Of a DNA stretch of 64,000 nucleotides, positions 44,546 through 54,798 are shown piece by piece. The first letter of the stretch is position 1. Every line of letters begins with the position of its first letter. The notes under the pieces were generated by a model that made no database searches, was not told the DNA's origin, and worked only from the letters and a program-made list of their open reading frames with translations. The position numbers and the translations under genes were made by a program. Source of the stretch: a bacterium (GTDB lineage Bacteria; Zhuqueibacterota; QNDG01; JAFGCO01); the NCBI GenBank assembly GCA_016932575.1, contig JAFGCO010000055.1, forward strand, positions 186,001 through 250,000. Direction: 5' to 3'.

Positions 44546-45550
44546 ATGCAGAAATATCTTATTACTGGTGGTGCGGGATTTATCGGCAGTAACTTTATCA
44601 GGTACATGCTATCTAAAAGTGATGATATAACAATTATCAATTTGGATAAACTGACTTATGCAGGCAATCTGGATAACCTCAAGGATATTGAAAGCGATGA
44701 CCGTTACCGATTTGTAAAGGGAGATATCTGTGATTCCGGTTTGGTGAATTCACTGATGAAAGATGTCAGTGTGGTGGTTAATTTTGCGGCTGAAAGTCAT
44801 GTAGACCGGTCTATAGGTACACCGGATGAATTTATTCAAACAGATATATTTGGATGTTTTATTCTCCTGGAAGCCGCCAGAAAATATGGTATTGAGCGCT
44901 TTATGCAAATAAGCACGGACGAAGTCTATGGGAGCATTGATAACGGATTGTTCAAAGAAACAGATGCGTTGATGCCATCGAGCCCCTATTCGGCATCAAA
45001 AGCCGGGGCAGATCGCCTGGTCTACAGTTATTACATTACCTATCAAATGCCTGTGGTGATTCCACGAAGCTCTAACAATTTTGGCCCCTATCAGTATCCC
45101 GAGAAACTCATTTCATTGTTTATCACCAATGCTCTCGATAAAATATCTCTCCCTGTATATGGCGATGGAAAGAATGTGCGTGACTGGTTGTATGTGCAGG
45201 ATAATTGTGAAGCGCTTGATTGCATTCTTCATCATGGGAAAGACGGTGAAGTATACAATGTGGGCGCGGGCAATGAGAAAGACAATCTTGAAATAACTCA
45301 GCTGATCATCGATGCAACAGGCAACACAGAAAATTTAATCACCTTTGTAGAAGACCGAAAGGGCCATGACCGCCGTTATGCATTGGATGTCAGCAAGATC
45401 CGGTCTTTGGGATGGGAACCCAGGCATGATTTTCATTCGGCCCTTAATGAAACCGTCGATTGGTACAGAGACAATCGATGGTGGTGGGAAAAGCTGAAGA
45501 GCGGGGAATATCTGGAATATTATCGTCATCATTATAAGCGGGATTTGTAA
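44546..45550 (+). CDS. rmlB: dTDP-glucose 4,6-dehydratase
   Basis: A 334-residue extended SDR enzyme making dTDP-4-keto-6-deoxyglucose, the precursor of rhamnose and related deoxysugars. The NAD site is T-G-G-A-G-F-I-G-S; the catalytic groups are S-T-D-E-V-Y-G and Y-S-A-S-K. L-D-K-L-T-Y-A-G-N-L and H-V-D-R-S-I are characteristic of RmlB rather than UDP-GlcNAc dehydratases. ATG 44546 has AGGA upstream; the TTG at 44519 would add nine non-homologous residues. rmlA, rmlC and rmlD are not in the window, so dTDP-glucose supply and later steps are encoded elsewhere. Confidence 0.95.
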   Translation: MQKYLITGGAGFIGSNFIRYMLSKSDDITIINLDKLTYAGNLDNLKDIESDDRYRFVKGDICDSGLVNSLMKDVSVVVNFAAESHVDRSIGTPDEFIQTDIFGCFILLEAARKYGIERFMQISTDEVYGSIDNGLFKETDALMPSSPYSASKAGADRLVYSYYITYQMPVVIPRSSNNFGPYQYPEKLISLFITNALDKISLPVYGDGKNVRDWLYVQDNCEALDCILHHGKDGEVYNVGAGNEKDNLEITQLIIDATGNTENLITFVEDRKGHDRRYALDVSKIRSLGWEPRHDFHSALNETVDWYRDNRWWWEKLKSGEYLEYYRHHYKRDL

Positions 45551-46860
45551 TGTCATTGCTTGAGAAGATACAAAAAAAAGAATCCGTTGTGGGTGTGGTT
45601 GGATTGGGTTATGTGGGGCTGCCGCTTTTACTTGAATTTATTGAAAATGGTTTTTATTGTATCGGTTTTGATGTCGATCCGAAGAAGATTGAGAAAATCC
45701 AGAAAAAACAGACCTATATCCGTCATATATCAGAATCCCGGATCAGTGAAGCCGTGGATTCGGGAAATCTGACAGTGAGCAAGGATTTTTCGAGTCTGAA
45801 ATCTGCGGATTGCATTATCGTTGCTGTGCCGACACCGCTGGACAAGCATCAGCAGCCGGATTTAAGTTATATAATAAAAACTTCCGAAACGATCGCCAAA
45901 TATTTGAAGAAAGGACAGCTTGTTGTTCTTGAAAGTTCAACATGGCCGGGCACCACGATGGAAATTATGAAACCGATTCTGGAGGAATCGGGTCTTTTCT
46001 ATGCAAAAGATTTTTATCTGGCATTTTCACCGGAACGGGAAGATCCCAATAATGCCAAATATTCAACAAGAACCATTCCGAAAGTGATTGGTGCGAATGA
46101 TGAGGCGAGCCGGGACTGTGCCAAGGCATTGTATGATGCGGTTATTGTGCAAACCGTGCCTGTTTCCTCCACCCAGGCTGCAGAGGCAACCAAGCTGCTG
46201 GAGAATATTTTCAGGAGCGTGAATATTGCACTCGTCAATGAAATGAAGATGATACTGGACCGCATGGGCATTGATGTATGGGAGGTAATCGAGGCTGCAT
46301 CGACCAAACCCTTTGGTTTTATGCCATTCTATCCGGGACCCGGGTTGGGTGGCCATTGCATTCCGATCGACCCCTTTTATCTGACCTGGAAAGCGCGCGA
46401 GTATGACATAGCAACCCGGTTTATCGAACTGGCTGGAGAAATCAACACATCCATGCCGTATTATGTGGCAGGCAAGGTAGTTGAAGCATTGAATAATCAT
46501 CAAAAAAGCATTAAAAGCGCCAAGGTGTTGATTTTGGGTGCAGCATATAAAAAAGATATTGATGATATGCGGGAGAGCCCAACATTGAAATTAATTGAAA
46601 TTCTGGAAAGCAAAGGGGCCGATGTTGATTACAATGATCCGCTTATTCCAAGTATGCCAAAAGTACGCAAGTATCAATATGACATGCAGAGCATTGATCT
46701 GACTCCTGAGAATTTAAAAAAATATGATGTCGTTCTTATTTCCACCGATCACAGCACATATGATTATCAACTGATATGCGAGCATTCGGTACTGGTGGTA
46801 GATACAAGAAATGCAACGAAAAATATTAAAAAGTACCGTGATAAAATTGTAAAAGCTTGA
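45550..46860 (+). CDS. Nucleotide-sugar (UDP-GlcNAc/UDP-ManNAc type) dehydrogenase
   Basis: A 436-residue UDP-sugar dehydrogenase that oxidises C6 of a UDP-hexose to a uronic acid. The N-terminal Rossmann site is V-G-L-G-Y-V-G-L-P; the catalytic cysteine is C270 in G-G-H-C-I-P-I-D-P. The C-terminal nucleotide-binding domain contains G-A-A-Y-K-K-D-I-D-D-M-R-E-S-P. I-S-E-S-R-I and V-P-T-P-L-D-K resemble WbpA/WecC-type enzymes acting on N-acetylated UDP-sugars rather than UDP-glucose dehydrogenase. It overlaps the rmlB stop (TAATG) and may work with the DegT aminotransferase at the end of the locus to make an amino-uronic acid. Confidence 0.91.
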   Translation: MSLLEKIQKKESVVGVVGLGYVGLPLLLEFIENGFYCIGFDVDPKKIEKIQKKQTYIRHISESRISEAVDSGNLTVSKDFSSLKSADCIIVAVPTPLDKHQQPDLSYIIKTSETIAKYLKKGQLVVLESSTWPGTTMEIMKPILEESGLFYAKDFYLAFSPEREDPNNAKYSTRTIPKVIGANDEASRDCAKALYDAVIVQTVPVSSTQAAEATKLLENIFRSVNIALVNEMKMILDRMGIDVWEVIEAASTKPFGFMPFYPGPGLGGHCIPIDPFYLTWKAREYDIATRFIELAGEINTSMPYYVAGKVVEALNNHQKSIKSAKVLILGAAYKKDIDDMRESPTLKLIEILESKGADVDYNDPLIPSMPKVRKYQYDMQSIDLTPENLKKYDVVLISTDHSTYDYQLICEHSVLVVDTRNATKNIKKYRDKIVKA

Positions 46861-46930
46861 CGAATAAAGATTGAGGATAGAGGAATTCGAATATTTAAAT
46901 CATGCATTGGAAAAACAGGAAGTGTTCTAA

Positions 46931-48208
46931 ATGATGAAAAAAATATTATCCATATGTTTCATTCTTTGCTTTTCCTGCCTTTTCGCTCAGGTTTTGGAAG
47001 ATGAGCGGGAGTGGCAGCGGGAATCTGAATCCACGCCCAGGGCCATCGATTTTTCAAAAATGTTTGAAGATGAGAAAGCCGAAGAGGAAAAATTTGAAGA
47101 TTTGAAAAGCAAACTGGAAAGAGAAATGCGCCAGAAGATGATGGAAGCAGCTGCATTGGAAAAAGCGGTTGATCCAGAAACCTATGTGGTGGGACCCGGC
47201 GACATTTTTACATTGAACATCTGGGGTGCCATGGAAATGCAGATGCCCATTGCCGTTTCTCCGGAAGGTGTTTTGCCTGTCCCCTCGGTCGGTGAAATTG
47301 ATATCAGAAAACTCACCCTGGCTGAAGTAAAAGAAAAGGTGCTTAAAGCGGCCAAGCCATTTTATGAAAAGAGCGAAATTTCACTGACTCTGGTTACGCT
47401 TCGCTCATTTCGTGTACATGTGGTCGGTGAAGTGGAGTACCCGGGCACGTATCTGGCCAATCCAACTGAACGCGTTTCTGATATGATTAAAGAGGCTGGC
47501 GGTGCAACGGATTGGGCAAATAAAATAGCCATAAAGCTGTACAGGGTTGAAGGTGACACATTGATGTTCAATCTGTCCGCTTTTGAAGCTCAAGGAGACA
47601 TTGAGAGCGACCCATTTGTGAATGGCGGAGATATCATTTTTATTCCTCCGATTAATCTGGATTCGGCCAAGGTATTTGTCGAGGGAGATTTTAAGGTGGG
47701 CGGACTCTATCAGATTTTACATGAAGAGTCTGTGCATGAATTTATGCAGCGCGTTAAGGCGTTTAATAAAAATACAAATCCGCTGAATGTCATAATTATC
47801 CGCAAGCGTGATCAGGATATTCAAATTATCAAACCCTATTTGGAAGGAAATCCCGAAAAAATTATTTTAAAGGATGATGATCGCATTATCATTCCATCCG
47901 CCTATGTATACGTAAAAGGATGCGTGCAGTATCCGGGAACCTATCCGTATGTTGCTTCTTTTACGGCGAAAGATTATGCAGGCATGGCCGGTGGAAATCT
48001 GTATTCCGGGGCCATCAACCGAGTCAAGGTTTATCAATCGATAACAGGAAAAACGAAACGAGGACCGGAAGCACCTGTTGCTCCGGGAGATGTTGTCGAT
48101 TTGCCGAAGTCATGGAATGAAGAGCTAAGGAATTGGGGACCTATATTGTCGGCAATCGCCTCGTCTGTCTTGGCGGCAAAGGCAATCGGGCTTATTGGGA
48201 ACGATTAA
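46931..48208 (+). CDS. Polysaccharide export protein with SLBB domains (Wza-like)
   Basis: A 425-residue exported protein of the outer-membrane polysaccharide export family. A signal peptide (1-20, ending L-F-A-Q) is followed by a charged coiled region (about 30-78). The polysaccharide-export domain begins Y-V-V-G-P-G-D-I-F-T-L-N-I-W-G. SLBB-type units follow, with V-V-G-E-V-E-Y-P-G-T-Y and V-K-G-C-V-Q-Y-P-G-T-Y. A hydrophobic segment near the C-terminus (about 400-422) could be the outer-membrane helix. I see no lipobox at the cleavage site. With the Wzz-like gene next to it, it should form the export channel for the polymer made by this locus. Confidence 0.92.
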   Translation: MMKKILSICFILCFSCLFAQVLEDEREWQRESESTPRAIDFSKMFEDEKAEEEKFEDLKSKLEREMRQKMMEAAALEKAVDPETYVVGPGDIFTLNIWGAMEMQMPIAVSPEGVLPVPSVGEIDIRKLTLAEVKEKVLKAAKPFYEKSEISLTLVTLRSFRVHVVGEVEYPGTYLANPTERVSDMIKEAGGATDWANKIAIKLYRVEGDTLMFNLSAFEAQGDIESDPFVNGGDIIFIPPINLDSAKVFVEGDFKVGGLYQILHEESVHEFMQRVKAFNKNTNPLNVIIIRKRDQDIQIIKPYLEGNPEKIILKDDDRIIIPSAYVYVKGCVQYPGTYPYVASFTAKDYAGMAGGNLYSGAINRVKVYQSITGKTKRGPEAPVAPGDVVDLPKSWNEELRNWGPILSAIASSVLAAKAIGLIGND

Positions 48209-48236
48209 AACAAGATTGATTATAAAGGATTTGTTT

Positions 48237-49475
48237 ATGGATAAAGATAAAATAAAATTTATTGATTTTTTGTATGTCCTTGTCCAATGGCGAAAGCTGC
48301 TGATCATCCATTTTTTTATTGTTTGCGCTGTTGCCGCTGCTATCAGTCTGATTATTCCTAAAACATTTAAAGCAAGTGCGACGATTTTGCCTCCAATCAG
48401 TGATGAAGGCGATTTGGGATTTGGGAGTTTAATGAACAAGCTGCCCCTATCCGGTCTGGGCTTGGGAATGGGTCCGGTTTCTGAAGAGACATCTCTTGTG
48501 CTGGCCATTATCAATAGCCGCACCATTATGGAAACCGTTGCAAGGCGATTTGATTTGCAAAAAAGATATAAAGTGAAAAATATGGAAGAAACAGTGGAGA
48601 TTCTCAGAAAGAGAGTAACACTCAAACTGAATGATGAAGGGACGATCACTTTAGGTGTGAAGGTAATAACCCCGTATTTTTCAGGAAAAATACGAGATAA
48701 TGAAGCCAGGATATTGTCAAGAGATATTACGAACTTTTTTATTGAAGCGGTTGATAGCTTGAACCGGAATATTAAGGTCAACAAAGCCAATCGTCATCGG
48801 CTTTTTATTGAGAAAAGATATCAGGAAAATATCAATGACCTTCAGACTGCTGAGGAAGCATTAAAGAAGTTTCAGGAAATACATGGTACTGTTGCCTTGC
48901 CGGAACAAACCGTAGCAACTGTATCAGCGGCTGCGGAACTGGAAGCACAAATCCTCGAAAAAGAAATCGAGTTGAATATTTTAAAAACTTACGTAGACAC
49001 AACACATACGAAATATTTAAATGTTCTGAACGAGTTGAATCAGCTTCGAAAGATGAGAGTGGATATCAATAAAAAACCGAATATTGAAATCCAAAATAAT
49101 GAGAAAAATGTTCTTTTACCATTGGAATTGGTTCCAGAGTTGGGATTGGAATATTTTCGTTTATACAGGGAAGTGAAAATACAGGAAACCATTTTGGAAT
49201 TTATTATGCCCCAATATGAACAAGCCAAAATTCAGGAATCAAAAGATACACCAACAATTCAGGTGTTGGATAAAGCTGTCAAACCTGACAGGCGCATACA
49301 ACCCAAAAGGGCACTTATTGTAATTATTTCCGGATTTATGTGCATTGTTATTTTTATGATTGTTGTTCATTTTTCCATATATATAGAAAATATGAAAACG
49401 TCGGATCCTGCTTTGAACGATAAATTAAATCACATTTTTAATCAATTAAAACCAAGAAATCTGTTTAAATCCTAG
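48237..49475 (+). CDS. Polysaccharide chain-length determinant (Wzz-like, no kinase domain)
   Basis: A 412-residue inner-membrane protein with an N-terminal helix at about 20-43, a large periplasmic part with coiled-coil segments (about 185-270 and 290-335) and a C-terminal helix (about 354-380). This is the PCP/Wzz layout. The Pro-rich D-K-A-V-K-P-D-R-R-I-Q-P-K-R just before the last helix is the family signature. No tyrosine-kinase (Wzc/BY-kinase) domain follows and none is encoded nearby. ATG 48237 with AAAGGA upstream is preferred to the TTG at 48195, which lies inside the preceding gene. The stop overlaps the flippase GTG. Confidence 0.88.
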   Translation: MDKDKIKFIDFLYVLVQWRKLLIIHFFIVCAVAAAISLIIPKTFKASATILPPISDEGDLGFGSLMNKLPLSGLGLGMGPVSEETSLVLAIINSRTIMETVARRFDLQKRYKVKNMEETVEILRKRVTLKLNDEGTITLGVKVITPYFSGKIRDNEARILSRDITNFFIEAVDSLNRNIKVNKANRHRLFIEKRYQENINDLQTAEEALKKFQEIHGTVALPEQTVATVSAAAELEAQILEKEIELNILKTYVDTTHTKYLNVLNELNQLRKMRVDINKKPNIEIQNNEKNVLLPLELVPELGLEYFRLYREVKIQETILEFIMPQYEQAKIQESKDTPTIQVLDKAVKPDRRIQPKRALIVIISGFMCIVIFMIVVHFSIYIENMKTSDPALNDKLNHIFNQLKPRNLFKS

Positions 49476-50983
49476 TGACCGATCATACGCAACAAGACAT
49501 AAATCAACAACTGAAACGAACCCTTAAAGACTCTTTTATATATCTGCCTTCGAGAGTCCTTCCCGCAATTGTCGGCATTGTTCTTATCCGGATATTAACG
49601 AGCTATTTGTCACCGTTAGAATATGGCCAGTATCAAATCACTTTATCCACATTCGGATTGCTTCGTGTCTTTAACGCAACTTGGTTGTCCGCCAGTGTAA
49701 CACGCTTGTATTTAGAATTTGAAAAAAAGAATCAGGAGAATGTATTTTTTTCCACATTGCTGATCTGTTCCATCATTGGATCCATATGTATAGCATGCAT
49801 TAGTATATGTGTTAATTTATTTTATTTAAAAAGTAAAATTGATGCTGAACTCTTTATATTGTTAAATGTTGCAATTATTGCATCAATTTTCAATGCATTA
49901 TTTGAAATTTTTGTGGTCGTATTCAGGGCCAATTTTAAACCTAAGAAATATGTGTTGTATTGGTTGCTTTTTTCCGTTGGCAAACCTTTTATTGGTATAA
50001 TATTGATCATCTTTTTAAAATTTAAGGGAGAAGGCATTTTCTGGGGATTTTTTATTGTATCTTTCATTCTTGACCTGGTTATTTTTAAAGAATTAAAAAT
50101 TTATAAACATTTCGAATTTAAAAAAATTTCAAAAGAATTATTCAAACAGTTTATGAGTTATGGAATACCCATTGCGTTTTCTTTTCTCTCATTTTGGATT
50201 CTCACGCTTTCTGATCGTTATATTATTGAATGGATCATGGGCAGTGCAAGCGTCGGCATCTATTCACTTGGATATACAATATCTGAAAAAACATTAAACT
50301 TCATGTATACTGTATTGATGCTGGCAGCATATCCTATTATCATTGATAACTGGCAATGTGATGGTATAAAAAAGACGCAACATTTAATAACAGAAATCAC
50401 AAGAATATTTTTCTTATTATGCGTGCCTATTCTTGTTGTACTTATTGTGATTCCCCAAAATATGGTCCGAGTATTTTCCACTGAAGATTTTTTAGGAAGT
50501 GCTTCGATTTTGCCATTCATTGCTGTTGGCATCTTTCTTTATGGTTTAACACAATACGTCATTAAAGGATTTGAGCTTCGTAAAAAAAGTTATAAAATAG
50601 CCATTCTGGCTCTGATGGCTGGTGTGATCAATATTGTTTTAAATTTGTTATTGATACCAAAATTTGGAATATATGGTGCGGGATATTCTGCTGTTTTATC
50701 ATATACGGTCTATTTTGTTTCAGCAATTTACTTCGTTCGTAATGACATGGCCTGGATACCTCCATTTCGGTCTCTTATAAATATATACATTGCAGCCGTT
50801 ATTTTCGGTCTCTTTTTAAAGTATTTTTATGTGAAATTCCAAAACGATGCATTCATGATTATTTTCAATATTTCTTCTGGATTTTTTATTTATTTACTCA
50901 TACTTTTATTAATAAAAGAAATAAAGGTGAGCGATATTCAGAGGGGTTGGATATTTTTTGTGGGATTTATTAAAAGGAAGTAA
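49475..50983 (+). CDS. Lipid-linked oligosaccharide flippase (Wzx-like)
   Basis: A 502-residue integral membrane protein with about 12-14 hydrophobic segments of the MOP/polysaccharide-biosynthesis family. It includes L-P-S-R-V-L-P-A-I-V-G near the start, S-D-R-Y-I-I-E-W-I-M-G-S-A-S-V-G-I-Y-S-L in the middle and N-I-V-L-N-L-L-L-I-P-K-F-G-I-Y-G-A-G late. Wzx proteins move undecaprenyl-linked repeat units to the periplasmic face. The GTG start overlaps the Wzz-like stop by one base, and the polymerase gene follows without a gap. The gene is distinctly AT-rich, as are the next four. Confidence 0.92.
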   Translation: MTDHTQQDINQQLKRTLKDSFIYLPSRVLPAIVGIVLIRILTSYLSPLEYGQYQITLSTFGLLRVFNATWLSASVTRLYLEFEKKNQENVFFSTLLICSIIGSICIACISICVNLFYLKSKIDAELFILLNVAIIASIFNALFEIFVVVFRANFKPKKYVLYWLLFSVGKPFIGIILIIFLKFKGEGIFWGFFIVSFILDLVIFKELKIYKHFEFKKISKELFKQFMSYGIPIAFSFLSFWILTLSDRYIIEWIMGSASVGIYSLGYTISEKTLNFMYTVLMLAAYPIIIDNWQCDGIKKTQHLITEITRIFFLLCVPILVVLIVIPQNMVRVFSTEDFLGSASILPFIAVGIFLYGLTQYVIKGFELRKKSYKIAILALMAGVINIVLNLLLIPKFGIYGAGYSAVLSYTVYFVSAIYFVRNDMAWIPPFRSLINIYIAAVIFGLFLKYFYVKFQNDAFMIIFNISSGFFIYLLILLLIKEIKVSDIQRGWIFFVGFIKRK

Positions 50984-52330
50984 ATGTACTTTAATTCAGG
51001 TTTAAATATTATTTTTAAAAAGAAGTATATATATTCTGTTCTATTATTAGAATTCATATATCTTTCATTATTGTTCAAATCACAAACGCTCGGTATTGTA
51101 TCATTTTTTTTATTGGCAAGTGTGGTCATTCTATACTTTTATCCTGAATTGGGATTTGCCTTTGCATTATCTGGTAATTTGATATTATACTGGTTTTTTG
51201 ATTTTATTGAAGTCGATTTTCCATTTGCTGCTTTGATTACATATCTTTTTCTGATAACCCTTGCTTCAATATTGATTATTTTAAAAGATTCAATTTCTAT
51301 CAGGCGTTTGACGAATAATAAAATTTTTATTATTTCAATTCTGATAGGTATATTATTAATCATGGGTCTGTTTTATTCGTCAGATAAATCATATGGATTA
51401 TCAAAAACCGGTCTTTATTTTTTATTTAATATTCCCGCACTGATTATTGGATGTTTATTTTTCAATAACTATCACAGAATTGAAAAATTATTGATGCTTA
51501 CATTTATTTTTGGAGTAATTTTATTCATGATCAGTTTTATCATTTCAAAGGATCAAATTCTTTTTGGATATGTTCGGTTCAGCCCCTCAAATGCTATCAA
51601 TCCAATAGTATTAGCCAGAAGCTTGAGTATTTCATTAATATGCGCCATTTATTTTCTAATTCGAAAAAGTGCATTGATTAGAATTATTATTTTGCTTTGC
51701 ATTCCAGCATTAATACTTCCCGTTATTTGGTCGGGTTCAAGAGCGCCAATGATTGGATTGATGTTGGCAATACTGCTGTTTTATCTGTTACAGCCGTCGC
51801 AGTCAAATTTAAAAAAAATGGTTGTAGGAATTATTGGTATTTTTTTAAGCATATATTTTGTATTTACATTTGCATCAACGATTGCCGTACGGATCGTGAC
51901 ACCGGTTCATCAGGAAGCAAGTGCGGCTTTTCGGTTTTTAGCGTGGTACCAATCAATTCAGGATTTCCAGGGTGCGTCAATTTTTGGCATTGGAACAGGC
52001 AGTTTTATTTTGGAAACCCCATTTTTGATCTTACATTGGCCGCATAATTTATTTCTGGAATTGGCTTGTGAGAACGGAATATTCGGATTACTTTTAATTA
52101 CGGTTTTCGTGTTTTTTTCATTTAAATGGTCCTATCAGAATATTCATCGTTATTATAAACGTCAGGATAGCAATAAATTACAGATCAGCATTTCGGTTTT
52201 TTGTATTTTCATTTTTGCTTTATGGAATGCAATGTTTAGCGGTGATATTGCTACAAATCCAATCGTCTGGTATGGTGCCGGATTAATTTATTCAATGTCT
52301 GAAATTCATTCTCATGATAACAAACGATGA
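50984..52330 (+). CDS. O-antigen polymerase/ligase family protein (Wzy/WaaL-like)
   Basis: A 448-residue membrane protein with about ten or more hydrophobic segments and one larger periplasmic loop late in the sequence. The loop region holds W-S-G-S-R-A-P (an Arg-containing motif) and later H-W-P-H-N-L-F-L-E-L-A-C-E-N-G, the O-antigen ligase/polymerase (Wzy_C) pattern with its key His. Within a Wzx/Wzz locus a Wzy polymerase role is more likely than lipid-A ligation, but sequence does not decide. Very AT-rich. Confidence 0.87.
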   Translation: MYFNSGLNIIFKKKYIYSVLLLEFIYLSLLFKSQTLGIVSFFLLASVVILYFYPELGFAFALSGNLILYWFFDFIEVDFPFAALITYLFLITLASILIILKDSISIRRLTNNKIFIISILIGILLIMGLFYSSDKSYGLSKTGLYFLFNIPALIIGCLFFNNYHRIEKLLMLTFIFGVILFMISFIISKDQILFGYVRFSPSNAINPIVLARSLSISLICAIYFLIRKSALIRIIILLCIPALILPVIWSGSRAPMIGLMLAILLFYLLQPSQSNLKKMVVGIIGIFLSIYFVFTFASTIAVRIVTPVHQEASAAFRFLAWYQSIQDFQGASIFGIGTGSFILETPFLILHWPHNLFLELACENGIFGLLLITVFVFFSFKWSYQNIHRYYKRQDSNKLQISISVFCIFIFALWNAMFSGDIATNPIVWYGAGLIYSMSEIHSHDNKR

Positions 52331-52402
52331 TTGATGCGCGGATATCATAAATGGAATTATTGGTTATCAATATTAATAATATTTTAAATATTTGGTGATT
52401 TG

Positions 52403-53545
52403 ATGAATATATGTATGTTTCTCATGACAGAATTCACCCATGACGCACGTGTGTCTAAGGAAGCCCAAACATTAATCGGTGCCGGTCATAAAGTTACAGT
52501 TATTGCTTTAAAAAGTAAGCATACCAAGAGATATGAAAAACGAAATGGTTTATCTGTCATTCGAATTCAGTTAAAATCCAGATATTTGTTACCAAAGGCT
52601 CAACTGTTTTTCTTTATAAAGTATTTAGAATTTGTACATCGTTGCATTAGGAGAGCAGTTTTAGAAAATTTTCATGTATATCACTGTCATGATTTGGAAA
52701 CATTGCCCATTGGATATTTACTATGTAAAATCAAGCATAAATTTCTCGTTTATGATTCCCATGAGTTATATGTCAACACAAAAAAGCACAATCCCGTCGC
52801 ACGTATAATATGGTATCTTATTGAAAAGAGCCTTGTTTCAAAAACAGATGTCAATATTCTGACGACAAAATCAAGAGGCGAAGTTTTTTCTGAAAGATAT
52901 CGTGTGAGACCGCCGGAAATTGTAATGAACGTTCAACATCCGGTTCGAGAAATGAAAAATGATTTATTTAGGCAACATTTTTCGATTTCAAAAAAAAGTT
53001 ATATTGTGCTATATCAGGGTAATGTCGTTCCAGGCCGGGGGGTTGATATTCTTATTGATGCGATCGGTTATATAAAAAATTCAGTTATTATAATTATGGG
53101 TCAAGGTGAATATAAAGAAATATTAAGAGAAAAATATCAAAAGGAAATCGAAGAAGGGAAGCTGTTTGTTCTGGATGCGGTTCCATGGGAGGTCCTTGCC
53201 GATTATACATCATCTGCTGATCTGGGAGTGTCTCTCGTTCAAAATGATTGTATGAATAATTATCTTATGCTTTCAAATAAGCTGTTTGAATACTTGGCTG
53301 CCGGATTGCCGGTTGTGTTTCCGGATTTTCCGGAGTGGCATGAGCTAATTCTGAAAGAAAAAGTCGGATTGACAGTAAATGAGAAAGATCCAGAAAGCGT
53401 GGCTCAGTCCATCAATAAAATTTTAGGAGATTCTGTTTTATATCAAAAAATGTCTGATAATGCCAAGCGAATTGTCAAGGAAAAATATAATTGGTCAATC
53501 GAAGGAAAGAAGTTGCTGAATATCTATAATAATCTGAGAAGTTAA
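52403..53545 (+). CDS. GT4-type glycosyltransferase
   Basis: A 380-residue GT-B fold glycosyltransferase, predicted to add a sugar to the lipid-linked repeat unit on the cytoplasmic side. The N-terminal half has F-T-H-D-A-R-V-S-K-E-A and Y-H-C-H-D-L-E-T-L-P-I. The C-terminal half has Y-Q-G-N-V-V-P-G-R-G and the acceptor/donor site N-K-L-F-E-Y-L-A-A-G-L-P-V-V. The sequence ends Y-N-W-S-I-E-G-K-K-L, typical of this group. ATG 52403 is preferred to the TTG just before it. Donor sugar unknown. Confidence 0.88.
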   Translation: MNICMFLMTEFTHDARVSKEAQTLIGAGHKVTVIALKSKHTKRYEKRNGLSVIRIQLKSRYLLPKAQLFFFIKYLEFVHRCIRRAVLENFHVYHCHDLETLPIGYLLCKIKHKFLVYDSHELYVNTKKHNPVARIIWYLIEKSLVSKTDVNILTTKSRGEVFSERYRVRPPEIVMNVQHPVREMKNDLFRQHFSISKKSYIVLYQGNVVPGRGVDILIDAIGYIKNSVIIIMGQGEYKEILREKYQKEIEEGKLFVLDAVPWEVLADYTSSADLGVSLVQNDCMNNYLMLSNKLFEYLAAGLPVVFPDFPEWHELILKEKVGLTVNEKDPESVAQSINKILGDSVLYQKMSDNAKRIVKEKYNWSIEGKKLLNIYNNLRS

Positions 53546-53596
53546 TGACCTTTATTATCAATAAATACTTTTTAATTCTGGCAGGGTATTAAGTTG

Positions 53597-54781
53597 ATGA
53601 AGAATATTTTAATGCTGTTACAGTCAGATTTTCCACCTGATAATAGAGTTCAAAAGGAAGCGGAATCTTTAATGAAACATGGTTTCAATGTAACGATACT
53701 GTGTGATCATCGAATAAAAAAAACTAAGCATGATAATATAAATGGAATTAATATCATAAGAATGCATCATATTGGCATAAAAAGGTTGCACCGGTTGATA
53801 AACGCGCCTGTTTATCCAAATCCAAATTGGCTTTATTTAATTATTAAAACAGTAAAAAATATCAAAGCGGATGCCATTCATGTCCATGATTTGCCTTTAG
53901 CGCTTTGTGCGATCCATGTTGGTTTGTATTTTAATTTGCCAGTTGTTATTGATATGCATGAAAATTATCCCGCTGCAATGGAGCGCTGGTTCAAGCCGGG
54001 AATTATTGGCTGGACGATTCGAAATCCCCGATTGGCCAGGCATCTTGAAATTTTTTGTTTATCGAAAGCAAAAAAAATTATCGTTATTGCAGAAGAACAT
54101 AAAAGATTACTGATTTCAAAAAACATCTCGGGGAAAAAAGTCCACATTGTTGAAAATACCCCGATGTTAGATATTTTTAATCAATCGTATCGCCCCACAA
54201 GAAGAAACAGAATCCGTAGCAATGATGTCCTCACTCTTCTTTACTTTGGCATTATCAATCCTGAAAGGGGTCTTAAACTGGCTCTTGATGCGATACCAAT
54301 TTTAAAAAATGCAATCCGTCAATTACGATTAATCATTATTGGGGACGGACCCTCACTGCCGGAAATAAAAGATAAAGCAAAAGCAATGGAATTAATGAAA
54401 TCCGTTCAATTTACAGGGTGGCTCCCTTATGATAAAGCTCTAAATTATTTTCGTAATGCAGACATATTTATAATGCCGCACGATTCAATTGAGCAACTGG
54501 ACATTGGTGTACCAAATAAATTATTTGAATATATGGCCTATGGGAAGCCTGTTGTAGGCCCTGGATCAGGTGCCTCGGCAAGAATCATTCAGGAATCCAA
54601 TTGCGGGGAGTCTTTTATTCCTGGCTCAGCGAAGAGTTTTGCACAGGCAATCATTCGCATAGTCGAAAGTAAAAAAGATTATGGCAATAATGGAAGAATG
54701 ATGATTAAGAAGAAATACAATTGGAACATCTCCGAAAATCAACTTTTCAGATGCTATTCCGATTTATTTCCGACACGATGA
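53597..54781 (+). CDS. GT4-type glycosyltransferase
   Basis: A 394-residue GT-B glycosyltransferase resembling the preceding one in layout. It has F-P-P-D-N-R-V-Q-K-E-A at the N-terminus, H-V-H-D-L-P-L-A, then D-M-H-E-N-Y-P. The C-terminal half carries F-G-I-I-N-P-E-R-G, G-D-G-P-S-L-P-E-I and P-N-K-L-F-E-Y-M-A-Y-G-K-P-V-V. The similar ends (Y-N-W-N-I-S-E-N-Q-L here) suggest the two came from an old duplication. ATG 53597 is chosen over the TTG at 53594. AT-rich; donor unknown. Confidence 0.88.
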   Translation: MKNILMLLQSDFPPDNRVQKEAESLMKHGFNVTILCDHRIKKTKHDNINGINIIRMHHIGIKRLHRLINAPVYPNPNWLYLIIKTVKNIKADAIHVHDLPLALCAIHVGLYFNLPVVIDMHENYPAAMERWFKPGIIGWTIRNPRLARHLEIFCLSKAKKIIVIAEEHKRLLISKNISGKKVHIVENTPMLDIFNQSYRPTRRNRIRSNDVLTLLYFGIINPERGLKLALDAIPILKNAIRQLRLIIIGDGPSLPEIKDKAKAMELMKSVQFTGWLPYDKALNYFRNADIFIMPHDSIEQLDIGVPNKLFEYMAYGKPVVGPGSGASARIIQESNCGESFIPGSAKSFAQAIIRIVESKKDYGNNGRMMIKKKYNWNISENQLFRCYSDLFPTR

Positions 54782-54798
54782 TATAAGGATTATTCAGC